From contig JAYKKM010000442.1 in the NCBI GenBank assembly GCA_035772405.1, positions 617,501 through 681,500 on the forward strand: a stretch of 64,000 bases of DNA. The letters are read 5' to 3'. Positions within the stretch are counted from its first letter, which is position 1. Each line of letters opens with the position of its first letter. Below, in pieces: positions 1 through 10,861 of the stretch. The stretch is from Chrysogorgia sp. JL179-B06 (Eukaryota; Cnidaria; Anthozoa; Scleralcyonacea; Chrysogorgiidae). The notes under the pieces were generated by a model. It did no database searches, was not told where the DNA came from, and was given only the letters and a program-made list of their open reading frames with translations. The position numbers and the translations under genes are program-made.

Positions 1-611
1 TTTAATTTCAGAATTTTCTAGACTTAATTATAAATTATTAAACAGTCACCATATGAGAACAGGTTAATGCCAAACAAGTTACATGTACATGACTTATTTG
101 GGGATAAGTTCCTGGGATCACCATCATGCATGACAGAAGAAAGAAAATAAAGATATTTCGCTTTACGCTGTGTGGAAATCATCTTTATAATTGGTTAGTA
201 CAGTATCTAATGTATTATGAAATTTGAATTACTGTATTACATTTTTACATATTGTGTACATGACAGTTGTGTCCAAATTAATGTATCTCTTATCATTTAG
301 TTATTAGAAGGGTTAACAACTCTATGACTTCTCATTACATTTTATACTGTATTACATTTTTATCTTGTTGCAGATTACAGTATTTATATATTGTGGCAAT
401 CATATCCTCATTACATCTTGCCATTCAGTTAGTTACAACTTATAAATCCATAATATATGAGTTGGTATGGGCTACCTCAGCAGCCACACAATAGATCCTA
501 AAATTATTATATTTAATTACATGTACACTGTAGCAATGTCACTAAAATTACGTTTGAACCTGTGACAAATTACTCTGTACTCAGCCTCATATCCAGGGTT
601 ATTTACTGATG
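1..611. other. No gene seen; AT-rich spacer
   Basis: No open frame with recognisable protein similarity, no tRNA-like box and no clear repeat boundary was seen. The only frame of note, on the minus strand near 517-711, overlaps the MITE end at 612 and is explained by it. Confidence 0.5.
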
Positions 612-1374
612 TTAAAGTGCCTATGAAATGAAAATTTCCATACTGTCTTTCCTTTGAAAGTAGATTTTGAATAATGACGAAATCTGTCAAAAAAATTTCT
701 TTATCACTCACCGTTGTCTAGTTATAAGCATTTGAAATTTTAGCGTGATGACGTCACAAGGTGGACGTGCTGTACTAGAGAAATATTAAAGTCTTGATAT
801 TTTGTGAAGTGTTTACACGAAAACTACGAAACTTAGTAGCGTTTCAACTACCACAATATAATCTAGGTGATAAACTCCTTTTTGTGATCACTAGGCTCCA
901 GGCCCCTGAAAAGAGTAAATAAAAACTTGCTCTAGTTTTAGTATGAGGCATTGTTTAGACAAACACTCATCTCTCATATTAAGGATGTCATGCCAAATAC
1001 ATAACCAGAACAAAGTCAACAGCAAGTATCCAGAAAACAAGAAAATTACATTCTATGAAATAAGGGTAAAAGGGTCTGGAACCTAGCATGTTTCCATGGT
1101 AACTATACAAACATCAGTGGTGAGTCGAGCACTTAAAGGACAACATTGCTACCATGTTTCATCTTTGTGCAAGTCATACTTTATGAAATATCAACACTTT
1201 AATAATTCTCAGGTACACGTGACGTCATCACGCTAAAATTTCAAATGCTTATAACTAGACAACGGTGAATAATAATAAAAAAATTTAACAAATTTCATCA
1301 TTATTCAAAACCTACTTTCGAAGGGTACACATTATTGAAAATCGATTTTTTTCATTTCATACTAGGCACTTTAA
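612..1374. mobile_element. MITE with long terminal inverted repeats, TTAA target
   Basis: The ends are inverted copies of each other: the left end reads TTAAAGTGCCTATGAAATGA and the right end mirrors it before a final TTAA at 1371-1374. The inverted arms run about 150 bases (612-760 and 1218-1374) and include the shared stretch near the internal GACGTCA motifs. There is no coding capacity. TTAA targets are typical of piggyBac and Kolobok elements, so a nonautonomous member of one of these is inferred. Related ends recur at 1616, 20074, 38717 and 49552. Confidence 0.85.
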
Positions 1375-1615
1375 ACATGTTAAAAGGAAATTTGAAATTG
1401 CCCTAACATTGTCTTGTGTGTTTTGGTCAATGTACTATGCTAATTATGTACCAAATTGTAACAACAACCAAATTGTGGTCACTTATAGACAGTATGTTTC
1501 TACAGGAAGGATATTAGCTAAAACCCTGCTCTCATATATGATCTATGCAATGCCAATGGGAATTAACCAGTAAAGCAATTATGCTGCAAATTTGAGTAAT
1601 TTGATTCAGACTGCA

Positions 1616-2050
1616 TTAAAGTGTCTATGAAGTGAAAAAATCGCTACCATTTTTTTTGCTCTAACGAACAAAGTAGTACGACAGGATCGTTCACTGAAAA
1701 TTTCAAGTGAATCTGTTGCAGAGTCTTCGAGCTATCAACTCTCAAAGTTTGTCCATTGGCATAGTTTAACGTTACAAAATAGGGAAAGACTGGGATTGAA
1801 TATATGTGGTATATGACGAATGCAGGTGGATCATTAATGTTCAAAGCCATTCTTATGCATGGTAAGTACACCTGCATACGTCATAACCGCGCGTTTCAGA
1901 TTTCACCAAAAACATTTAGCCATGCCAAACTTCGAGAGTTGATAGCTCGAAGACTATGCAGCAGATTCACTTGAAATTTTCAGCGTACGCACCTGCCGTC
2001 CGTTAAAGCAAAAAAATGCTAGCAAATTTTTCACTTCATAGACACTTTAA
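1616..2050. mobile_element. Second TTAA MITE, related ends
   Basis: The left end TTAAAGTGTCTATGAAGTGA is mirrored at the right end (CACTTCATAGACACTTTAA, ending 2050). Arms of about 150 bases also share the block with TTCGAGCTATCAACTCTC, inverted near 1930-1960. TTAA lies at both ends (1616-1619 and 2047-2050). Noncoding. The terminal TTAAAGTGYC matches the MITE at 612, so the two probably depend on the same transposase although their interiors differ. Confidence 0.85.
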
Positions 2051-2655
2051 AAACACTGGTGTCCATGTTTCATTTATTAACTATGTAATGAGTTCTTGAT
2101 GCATGTAGCTGATTATATATTATTTTTCTTTTTTTGAAGGAAGATGAATGTATTGATGAATTGATAAAGGACTTTTGAGCCAAGCAAATTGGAGCAGGTG
2201 AGCTGGCTTATGTATATCCCCTTTACATGGTGGCAGGGGTGAAATCGTTGTGAAAATGAACTCACTGCTAATTGGGTGTTACTATATATTTAAAATTGTG
2301 TATGCATTGGCCAGCAATATTGTGTACCTTTCCTGAAAAATACACTCATAATTAGAACAAATGCAGCAAAGATCTCCAGGAGTTGGACTTGAGGTGAACA
2401 TCTTGATGTATCAGTACATTGTTTAAGTTTTTATTTGTAGAGTAACCATATTATTATATTTGTATACACTAAGTAACTATTGTATTCTATTTAATAATTA
2501 TTTAATATAATTACAGTATAACTGTTATTATAATTTTAAAAGTGTTTAATAAATTAAATTAAATCCATATTGACTCTTGTGGCTTTGATTTCATTTTCGG
2601 TGTGATTATATGTTTCCCCCTGCATATAGTTATTTTTGTATTTCTCTAATTCAAG
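2051..2655. other. No gene seen
   Basis: AT-rich sequence without a supported reading frame, tRNA-like motif or repeat boundary. Confidence 0.4.
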
Positions 2656-3013
2656 TTTTGGAGTCATATTTTTGGAGTAGGTATCTACTCCAACAGGAGT
2701 TATTTTTACTCCAATTTTGGAGTCGCGATTACTCCGAAAATGGAGTTAAAATGTTGGAGTAAAAATTAACTCCAAAAAAGGAGTCATTCTGTACCTTTTT
2801 TTTCTACTCCACTTTTGGAGTCAAATTGACTCCAATTTGGAGTAGAAATTTACTACTACAGGAGTTATTTTAACTCCAATTTTGGAGTCGTGTTTACTCC
2901 AAAAATGGAGTTAAAATTTTGGAGTAAAACTAACTCCAAAAATGGAGTTATTCTGTACCTTTTTTTTCTACTCCACTTTTGGAGTCAAATTAACTCCTTG
3001 AAAATAACAGTGT
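2656..3013. repeat. Palindromic word array: TGGAGT / ACTCCA
   Basis: More than twenty copies of TGGAGT or its complement ACTCCA alternate in both orientations, many paired as short palindromes such as ACTCCAATTTTGGAGT. On top of this there is a tandem duplication with a period of about 165 bases (GGAGTTATTTT at about 2696 and 2861; a shared block TTCTGTACCTTTTTTTT). The array stops just before AACAGTGTATA at about 3005-3015, an ending also seen at the array near 51090. It is noncoding; small frames here are by-products of the repeat. I infer a nonautonomous DNA element or its subterminal protein-binding array. Confidence 0.85.
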
Positions 3014-3840
3014 ATAAAAGTATATATACAGTAGTGCTTGTTTATATACTACAAAATTCAGGCCAGGCCCAGGTTGTATAAAAAATCTATAGTCTGCACG
3101 TTTTTTCACCCTATTAACTACCAGTATTGTATAGTATATAGGCTCATTATCAAGCCGCATAGAATAAACATACTGTACATGCAATTTCAAAATTATATCA
3201 ACACTTACTATTCTGTAGTATTATAAAGCACAAATTACGAGATAATTTTAGTAAAAAAATATGATATGTTGGTACACATGAAGGAGTTGACCCGCTCTAT
3301 ATTGATTTATATATGGAACATTTAAAGGAATTTTACATTGAAAATTATTTACAAAAATATATTTCTGTATTAATCTATTTTATTTGTGAAAGCATTCATC
3401 CTTTTTCTTTTTAAAAAATAAAAATAGAATGTAAAGCAAAAAACCAAAAAGCAGCATAAAAAGTTGTGTAAAATGTTAGGTTTTATGCAAAAAAACAGAT
3501 TAGTTTATTTGATATAAAGCGTGATACGTTGTTATTAGACGAATTATTATAATAAAAATATATATTTTTATAAAAAACTTGTTTTTATTTGTTTTTCAAA
3601 AAAGTATAAATACAACATCCTTTTAGCTTTTTACCATCACATTCGAAAGACTACCATAGCTGAAACAACTTCAACGACTCTTTATTCACGTGAATATACA
3701 CATCATACGATTGTGTTACAAACATATAATGATCTTTCACGAAAAATTATAACAAATGTAAAACCGCATATCTTGTGATAGTATTTCCTACTAGTCGTGA
3801 GTGTTTGCATTTTCTAATGTATAGTAAATTAGAAATAATA
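3014..3840. other. Very AT-rich spacer, no gene seen
   Basis: Leads from the word array into the AT-rich Polinton-like segment. Short frames overlap on both strands and none has recognisable content. The left end of the Polinton segment could not be located. Confidence 0.4.
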
Positions 3841-4360
3841 AAGAAGATGTAATTAACTTGACAACTCAACTGAGTAAAATTTCATTGAAAGTTAGTGATC
3901 AAGTATTTCTTGAAGTTGCAAAAAGTAAAAATTGGGAAAAAAGAAGAAGAACGTTCTAGTTATTCGTTCTAACGATTGAGATGGATTGGAAATTCTCTAC
4001 CAACGAAAAGAAAATCCTTTACCTGAAAAAGATATGGTGTTCAATGCGCGTGATGGTGATGCTGATTATACCCTACCTATGAACGAGGAAATACTTATTG
4101 GAAACAATGACAATTGGGTAGATAAATTTGGATCATTTCATATTAAAAAAAATGACGACATGGCACTTATTGTTGAGGGATTACGCAAATATAATCATGC
4201 TGTAAACGGTGCTGTAGCTGAAAAAAAGAAAACGTTAAAGAAAAATAAAAATAATGATTACGATTTACCCCGTGAAAAAATAATAAAAAAATAGAGCATG
4301 TTGAAATCATCGTTGATAATGACGAATAGGTTTGTTTTCTTTCTTCTAAACTCACAGAAA
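3841..4360 (+). pseudogene. Unrecognised reading frame in Polinton-like segment
   Basis: An open frame of about 102 codons (3986-4294) carries an acidic and polar N-terminal half and a lysine-rich tail ending in DLPREKIIKK. A one-base slip in the A-run before 4290 would continue it for about twelve more acidic residues, so the end is probably broken. I do not recognise the protein. Base composition and codon use match the integrase frame downstream, and the position just upstream of it suggests another Polinton gene on the same strand. It could also be noise in AT-rich DNA. Confidence 0.35.
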
Positions 4361-4380
4361 AAGTTGTTTGTAAACTTTTT

Positions 4381-4560
4381 TATTATCGATTTATACATCA
4401 ATTGCCAATGCATGCTACAATATACATGTATAACGAGGTTATAAATGAAGAATTAATTAATGATTTTGTTCAACATTGTGATAGTTTACTTTGTGAACTT
4501 GAGGAAATATACGAAACAATAGAAAAAAAGTATAATTTTTTTTTGGGGGGGGGGGTTTAG
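4381..4560 (+). pseudogene. Short acidic frame in Polinton-like segment
   Basis: A frame of about 55 codons encoding YNEVINEELINDFVQH and a glutamate-rich helix runs into a T/G homopolymer tract at 4536-4556. It is not recognised. It lies between the 3986 frame and the integrase, on the same strand and with the same composition. Confidence 0.25.
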
Positions 4561-4605
4561 AAATGAAAAAAAAAACAAGAAAATAAAAGTTCTCTAAAAA
4601 GAATT

Positions 4606-5300
4606 TATAGAAAAGGCTGCAAGATTACTTAACGGAGAAACATTAACAAAAGAATAATTATCAAACTATAAACTTCATAATCTTTAGAGAAAAAATATAG
4701 ACGTTTAAAAATACAAGCTGCAGATATTAATGAACAATGGGGAATTGATTTGGCTGAAAATAAAGATTTAGCACGTTATAATAATCAATTCCGTTATTGG
4801 ATGGTGTGTATTGCTCTGTTTTCTCGTTATTGTTAGGTAAAACTATTTAAAAATAAATCAAGTAATAATGTTAAAAACAAGTTTGAATCTATTTTAATCG
4901 ATGAAGGAGAAGCACCACGTAAAATTCAGTGTGATGAAGGAACAAAATTTCAAGATATTCGAAAAAGTTTGGGTAAAAAATATAATTTTACAGTTTTTCA
5001 CTCCTATAATCGATAGACAAAAGCATCACATGTTGAGCATGTTATTGGTACGTTAAAAACTATGGTTCGTAGAGTTTTAACAATGACAGATAATTTTGAT
5101 TATTAGACTTATTTACGCGTGATTATCGAACGTTATAATAATTCTCCACATAAATCTTTGGCAGGTTCAACACCTTTTTAAATTTATAAAGGAACAAAAG
5201 AAATAAAAAAAATTAAAATATAAAATATTACGTGATCAATTGAATTATCTCATTCCTACAAAAAGTATTGTCACTTAAGGTACTCGTGTACACATAGCTT
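4606..5300 (+). pseudogene. Polinton/retroviral-type integrase (rve), decayed
   Basis: The frame reads through an integrase core in the right order. There is an upstream region with YKLHN and YRRLK, then WGIDLAEN (first Asp), RYNNQFRYW, FSRYC, IQCDEGTKFQ (second Asp), TKASHVEHVIGTLKTMVRR (Glu) and RYNNSPHKSL. The second Asp and Glu are separated by 33 positions, as expected for a DD(33-35)E integrase. Three TAG (4834, 5014, 5104) and one TAA (5179) fall in the same frame; two frameshifts lie near 4690 and 5215, and a TAA lies at 5276. The C-terminal piece GTRVHIAY follows. Integrases of this type belong to Polintons/Mavericks and retroviral-like elements; the minor-capsid-like frame downstream favours Polinton. 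It is not functional under the standard code. Confidence 0.8.
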
Positions 5301-5393
5301 ATACAATATAATAGTAAAAAAGCTCATGATGGAGGTAAAGGTTCTGAATATCGATTATCGGAAAAAGTTGCAAAAATAAATTTTCAATTAAAC

Positions 5394-5792
5394 GTGAGCG
5401 ATACTTTATCGTTTATGTTGGGTTTTAAAAATTCAATAATAAAAATAAATAATGAAAAAGAAAATTTTATTGAAAAAGAAGCTGATTATTTACCCGATGT
5501 ATCAGATGGTTTAAACAAAATGTTTATATATTGTGAAGAATTAGAAGTAACATCAGTTGGTGATTCATACTCTGAATTGTTAACAATAATTCCTATTCAG
5601 TGATCGGGTCAAGGAAAAGAAAATGGGGAATTAGTTTGTTTTACACCTTCAAAAATATTTTAAAAATTTAAAAATAGCATTATTAGCATTATTAACGATT
5701 TAAATATTACAATTAAAGACATTGCAGATAATTTGATTCCTTTTGATTCTGGAACTGTTTCGTTGGATTGTTTAACTCATTATGCTTAAAAT
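5394..5792 (+). pseudogene. Polinton minor-capsid-like (F54H12.2-like) fragment
   Basis: The frame starts within MSDTLSFMLGF and continues with PDVSDGLNKMFIYCEELE, VGDSYSELLTIIPI and, after an in-frame TGA (5601-5603) and a TAA, IKDIADNLIPFDSGTVSLD. This order (LGF block, short tyrosine/cysteine strand, VGD...LL..IP block, IKD...PF.SG..) resembles the C-terminal part of the F54H12.2-like protein family, known as the minor capsid (penton-like) protein of animal Polintons. It lies downstream of the integrase on the same strand. Assignment is by remembered pattern, not alignment. The N-terminal part of the family is missing. Confidence 0.6.
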
Positions 5793-6044
5793 TCATCTTA
5801 AAACAGTAAGGAACGTTCTACAAATTGTAGAATATGATAGTTATCATAGTTATCATACTTAGTTATCCCTTTAACACATACGCTGAAAGTAAAAATGAAA
5901 CATTTTAGACAGTGTTGAGCACACAGGAATTAATAAATCTTTTCGTATTTCTTATTAAAAAAAATTTTTTTTTTTTTAAATTTTTTTCGATCCAGTAATA
6001 AATCAAAATCCAATAAATCATAAAAAAAAGATGGTAGTCTGCTA

Positions 6045-6260
6045 ATGTTAAAAACACAAAATTAAAAGCTAAACAATTTGATGGAGAACAAATGTTATTG
6101 TTTGAAAAAATAAATTTATTTAATTATGATATAGACGAGGCTAAAAAATTATTAAATCAATTAAAAATGGAAAGAGAAATATTTCCTAATATTTTGCTTA
6201 AAAGAAACACCGCAGAAGCTCAAGAATATATTCAATTTCATCATTCATATGGCATGAAAT
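6045..6260 (+). pseudogene. Unrecognised frame at right edge of Polinton-like segment
   Basis: About 70 codons include KLKAKQFDGEQMLLFEK and AKKLLNQLKMEREIF, a charged and probably helical protein. An upstream TAG is in frame. The very AT-rich composition ends abruptly near 6257, where LINE sequence begins in a different frame, so the segment was cut by that junction. I do not recognise the protein. Confidence 0.35.
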
Positions 6261-6780
6261 CAAGCCCTGACCGTCAAAGAAGCAAGTCAACAACACTCGA
6301 GAGCAACAAAGAAGTGGTGGGATACAGTTAATTCAATAACTGGTCGAAAGAGTACAAGTGCTCCTATTACGTCTATTTTGGATCCAGACGATATTAACCA
6401 TTATTTTCAACTAATAAACACTGATCCTGATTATTCAGGTCCTACTCAAGTTCCAATCCCAGAAGTAACGCGTATTCCTGTCATATCTGAATACACAGTA
6501 CAGAAATTTTTATTAAATCTGAAACGAACAAGCTCGGGGCCAGATTAATTGCCTTTTTGGTTATGGAGAGATTTTGCTTATGATCTTGCACCAGTCATAT
6601 CTTCTGTCTTCAATTCTTCCTTGAAACATCAGATAGTGCCTTTATTGTGGAAAATTACAAACATATCACCAATACCGAAGGAAGTACCTTTAAACCAGTC
6701 TGAATAACTCCGTCCCATTTCAGTTACCGATGTTATAATGAGGCTGTTTGAAAAGATTGTTTACCGGAATGAACCTTACC
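6258..6780 (+). pseudogene. LINE reverse transcriptase fragment (CR1/L2-like)
   Basis: Translation gives KKWWDTVNSITGRKS, then LKRTSSGPD (the KxxGPD block of LINE RTs), ISSVFNSSL, VPLLWK, ISPIPK and LRPISVTDVIMRLFEKIV. These are the fingers and early palm motifs of a non-LTR reverse transcriptase in the correct order. An in-frame TAA follows SGPD and another TAA precedes LRPIS. The catalytic motifs (A onwards) and the endonuclease are absent, so it is truncated at both ends. The left end abuts the Polinton-like segment at about 6257; the right end stops at the palindrome region. CR1, L2 and Rex1 clades all carry this pattern. Confidence 0.8.
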
Positions 6781-6823
6781 ATCTAAATACATCGCAGTTC
6801 GGTTCGCAGTTCGCATTTCGCAT

Positions 6824-6885
6824 ATCGCAGTTCGGTGATGTATACGTCGATAAAACTATCGACGTATACATCACCGAACTGCGAT
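6824..6885. repeat. Perfect inverted repeat, 29-bp arms
   Basis: Positions 6824-6852 are the exact reverse complement of 6857-6885, with spacer AAAC. The right arm is the start of the Gag coding sequence, so the left arm is a mirror-image copy of it. It sits at the junction between the LINE fragment and Gag, next to a run of short TTCGCAG/TTCGCAT repeats (6791-6830). A snap-back copying event during break repair would give this structure. Confidence 0.9.
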
Positions 6886-7279
6886 CGCTTGCCCATACAT
6901 GTGGTTTTTGCAATTGCTTAAAGGATTCGCTGATCCGTGACAGAATGGTATTGGGGAACAATAAAGCGTCTCCTACAAGAAGCCAAACTAACCTTGCAAA
7001 AGTTCATCCATATTTGTCGCAGCAGCGAGACTACATCAAACCTGCTAAAGGAACTAATAGCTCGAGAGGAGGAAGAAATACACGGCGTATCGAACAGAAG
7101 CAGAAAATTCGACAAAAAGCGCGGAAAACGCTTCTCCGCGGCTAATAAAAACGACCGAGAAATTCAAGATTGCCGATATTGTGGACAAAGTCGCAAGAAA
7201 GACAAGACGAAATGTCCAGCATGGGGACAAGTATGTAAGAAATGTGGAAAAAGCAACCATTTTCCCGGAAATGCATGAG
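6857..7279 (+). pseudogene. Gypsy-type Gag fragment with zinc knuckles
   Basis: The sequence encodes IDVYITELRSLAHTCGF and LIRDRMVLG. After a frame change near 6960 come RLLQEAKLTLQKFIHICR and a basic stretch, then DCRYCGQSRKKDKTKCPAWG and CKKCGKSNHF, a double CCHC-like zinc-binding region. This order (capsid C-terminal helix, basic linker, paired knuckles) is that of the Gag protein of animal Gypsy/Ty3 elements. No protease or RT follows; the next bases are AT-rich spacer, so it is a fragment. The 5' edge is the palindrome at 6824-6885. Confidence 0.75.
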
Positions 7280-7742
7280 CGCACGATGCGCATGATCAAA
7301 GTTATGCGCATGATCATGATTTACGATCTAGTAATGTTAATACTAGAAATACGTGTACGCAACAACCCCTCGCCGTTTACTGTTTGAGGCTTAATATTGC
7401 CAAACTGAACAGATTTTCAAACTGCTTATTTTTTGGGTGCAATTTGTGGGTAGTGTACTGAACAGAACCCAAGTGGGAAAGTCTGCCAACACAATTGTCT
7501 TGCAGGCAGGGTTGGAAACCAATTGTGTAATTATTGATTATTGAAATTAATAATTAATTTTAATAATTATTAATTTAAATAATAATTTTATTAATTATAT
7601 ATTACATAATTAAAGTTAATTATGTCAGTTATGCTTTTAATAATAAATTTCAACATGCATGTTTACAGTACCGTAACAGTGGCATACTCATAATTTTACT
7701 CAAAGTACAATTGTATTCACGAGACTGGATAACCTTGTACAC
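7280..7742. other. No gene seen
   Basis: AT-rich spacer with a TTAATAATTAAT-rich stretch at about 7540-7625. No coding, tRNA-like or inverted-repeat feature is supported. Confidence 0.4.
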
Positions 7743-7905
7743 ATGTTCCTTATTGCCTAATTGTCAGTATAAGCATATACATGTACCCTACTGTAATAAT
7801 GTAATCTGCATGTTCCTTATTGTCTAATTGTCAGTATAAGCAGATACATGTACCCTACTGTAATAATGTAATCTGCATGTTCCTTATTTTCTAATTGTTA
7901 GTAGC
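7743..7905. repeat. Tandem repeat, period 67
   Basis: Two nearly identical 67-base copies begin with CATGTTCCTTATTG at 7743 and 7810. A third, partial and diverged copy begins at 7877. Confidence 0.9.
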
Positions 7906-8957
7906 AGATACCAAAAGATTCCATACCTAAATTTATCCTGGACCAAATTGATAAGTCTGATAAACCTTTTATTCTTTTAGAAGACTTCTGTTTCTTAACT
8001 TTTATTAATATTATATAATTATGCACATTCATGTACCAGTTTTTCAATGGTATTCAAGTACCGGTAACACAATTTCAAAAATTGAAATGACAAAAGCCCA
8101 AAAAAAAAAGAACGATATTGCTTAATCTAATTATTTCACCAATATATATATATATATTAATTCAGGATGAAATTCCTTTCAGCTGCTTCTTGTCAGTGGG
8201 GTGATACCACTTGTTTAATCCTAACATGTTCCCGTGACACAGTGAGTGTTAACCTACCCAATTATACATTATACAGTATTTATCCTTCAAAATGTTGTGT
8301 AAGATATACATTGCAAGCCTAGGACTGGCACTGTCCAGGCCTACTATCCAGGACAAAGGTGAATTTAAACAGATACACTAAGCCATTGGCCAGAAGGGCA
8401 TATGCCATAATATCAGATGAGCATAAATGCTAATTGTTATGGCCAGTATGGTGTATGTTTACACTATTAAAGTGAGTAAAATGTAAGCCAAGCCCAAGGT
8501 GGCATCCAGCCAGGTTGGACCTGGTTAGTCCTATAGACTTGCAGTATAAATACAGCTATAATCTGAACTTTTTTACATCCTTACCACCAGTACTGTTACT
8601 CACTATATAGCTAATTAACAAGTATTGCAATTATTCCCTTGAGGATGAGGTTGCAAAAAGTGACTGAATGAAACAATGGTGATGGATAATTTAAATAAAA
8701 GTATAAAATCTGCCATTCAAAATTTGTATTAACATTTTTTTTCTGCAATATTATAATAAAGCACATAATTTATTGGTATATCTTATATAAGGACTATTCA
8801 ATTTCGAGCGAAAGCCCTTCAAAGGTCTGATTGGCGCTTTCTCGATATATCAACCAACCGAAATTCAAATAATCGCTAACCCTAACACTAACTTGGGTTG
8901 ATGTTATAATAATTTTAAATTTCGGTTGCCATGACGACATGCCAAAAGTGAAATGTT
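7906..8957. other. No gene seen
   Basis: AT-rich spacer including a short (TA)n near 8142-8158. No supported coding or repeat structure apart from scattered short frames. Confidence 0.35.
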
Positions 8958-9345
8958 CCGACCACAATATCTTTTGAAGTACTAACTCTAAGAACCCATT
9001 CTACATATCTAATGAAAGCTTGATTAACAGCCTCTGACATACCTACAAAAATATTTTTGTAACTGATACCTAACAGCTTGAAAAAAGGGACGACGCTTGG
9101 ATTGGATTGACAAACTCCGTATAAATATTTTAGATATTCAGACGACGATATCTTTTGAACTACTAACGCAAGAAAATCATGCTATACATCAAATAAAAGA
9201 CTGAATAACATACTCGGACATGTTTGCAAAACTATCTTTGTAACTGACTAACAGGTTTAAAAAACCGAAAACGGGTTTTTAGTTTTGACGCCACGTATAA
9301 AACTTGATTTACGAACTTGATTTACGAACTTGACATCTTCGGACG
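8958..9345. repeat. Diverged direct repeat, about 190-base unit
   Basis: The block with ATCTTTTGAA, a TACTAAC motif, a CTA-CAT block and a TTTGTAACTGA block occurs at 8962-9090 and again at 9150-9260. A third weak start is at about 9336 (GGACGACGATAT). Copies are clearly related but diverged. Origin unknown. Confidence 0.6.
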
Positions 9346-9574
9346 ACGATATATTGCATTTTCACTGCCTTTTCACGATCTTTTTGAACTCAAATCTTCA
9401 TTCACCGTATAACCCGACAAAACACGAATTCAAATGCAGATATTTTTTATGTACCATATCTAGTTACCAGGGCCAAATTTCCCGATGCCGCGCTTGGACC
9501 GTTGATCTTCTATATATATATATAATTAAACTGCATCCGAGATAGGGATCCGCTTGGATCTCGCGTGATAAGGG

Positions 9575-9650
9575 ACTAAACGCCGGTCGATATTATCACC
9601 CTCGCCCTCAGGCCTTCGGCCTTCGCGCCGGGCGAGGGGATAAATATACC
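9575..9650. repeat. GC-rich hairpin in AT-rich sequence
   Basis: TATCACCCTCGCCC is mirrored by GGGCGAGGGGATA around a loop holding GGCCTTCGGCC. The local GC content contrasts with the flanks. It may be a small foldback element; no promoter or RNA assignment is supported. Confidence 0.55.
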
Positions 9651-10861
9651 AAAACCATGTACAGAGGTACCTAAGCGCACTTTGTCATATAGTGGTGCTT
9701 GTCCATGGAACTCATGTCCAAGTACATTGACGAATGTAAATAGTGTAAGTAATTTTAAAAATGTAATTAAGAATTTTGATTTTTAGCTATAATTAATTTA
9801 ATTAGTTATAATATAATTAGTTATAATTGGCTTTCATAAAAACCAATACTAATTGTATTGAATGAAACTATCGTATTGTGATAAATAAAGTTTCTGTCCC
9901 TGTCCTTCTCCCTCTCCTTGTATAAAATGTAATTTTCTTTTGTTTAGGAACATCAGTTGCTCAGAAATGTAAATTTTCCAGCATTGGTGGGTTGACTACC
10001 AAGGACCTAACGAATTAACACAGTTTCGAGAAGATAATTTATTTTTCCCAGGTCCGTAATCCTATTAAATGAAGCATTTTGATTGGCTGACGAACGGTCC
10101 GGAATTTTAGAGTACGGACCGCGCGGGTTATTACACCCGACAATTTTTTTTTAATTTAAAATTAGCTTTTTAAAATATTTTTTTGATATATTAAAAATAT
10201 CGAAAATGAATTGGGACGAAACACTGATCTCTAAATAAAGACTGGATTGAGCTTTCTATTGTATCTGATGAGCTGATTTTGAAACCTGCATATTTGCATA
10301 ATGTAAATTAACGAGAGATCATTAGAAACTCCGGGTTTGCAAGCAAATCAAACTGTGACGCTAGCAAGATAGGTTTAGTGTCTGGCCAATATAGTTTCTT
10401 TGTTAACATGAAATGTATAAAATATTCAACCTAATTTGACGTCTCATATCAGGCTTCTCTCACTGGATAATTGGAGCCAACGGCGGCCATTGCTAAGGGA
10501 CCAAAGTCGCAGTAACTCTGTAGGTAGGCGATGAATCGTTTTACCCAGTAATTTGAAAAATGTTTTCTGGTCCCCTTTATAGTAATATTATTTTATTTTG
10601 TCGATGGTAAGAGCACATAAACCATCAAAAAACCTCATAGGATTCTCAGTTGGTCCCTTAGTAATGGCGGACTTCATGCGGCTTCATTTTCTAAACAATA
10701 GTTGCTCGATCCAGTTTTTATTTGGAGATCAGTGGGGCGAAAGCGAACATAGTGAAAGCCGGAATTTTATTATCCATTAGAAGACTGGACTGAAGAACAG
10801 GTTGAAGAACAGGTACAGTAACCCGCTACAAGTAACACCGCAATTGAAAACAGAAAAGACG
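9651..10861. other. Noncoding leader of the Crypton pseudogene
   Basis: No confident coding sequence. Two inverted copies of GGTCCCTTAG (about 10495 and 10652), with GGCGGCCATTG and AATGGCGG nearby, form a loose inverted repeat. The region leads directly into the recombinase fragment and may be its promoter or 5' part, but no start is assigned. Confidence 0.35.

Noticed and set aside
2656..3013. CRISPR array
   Set aside because: Words occur in both orientations with short irregular spacers and no fixed repeat length; eukaryotic context.
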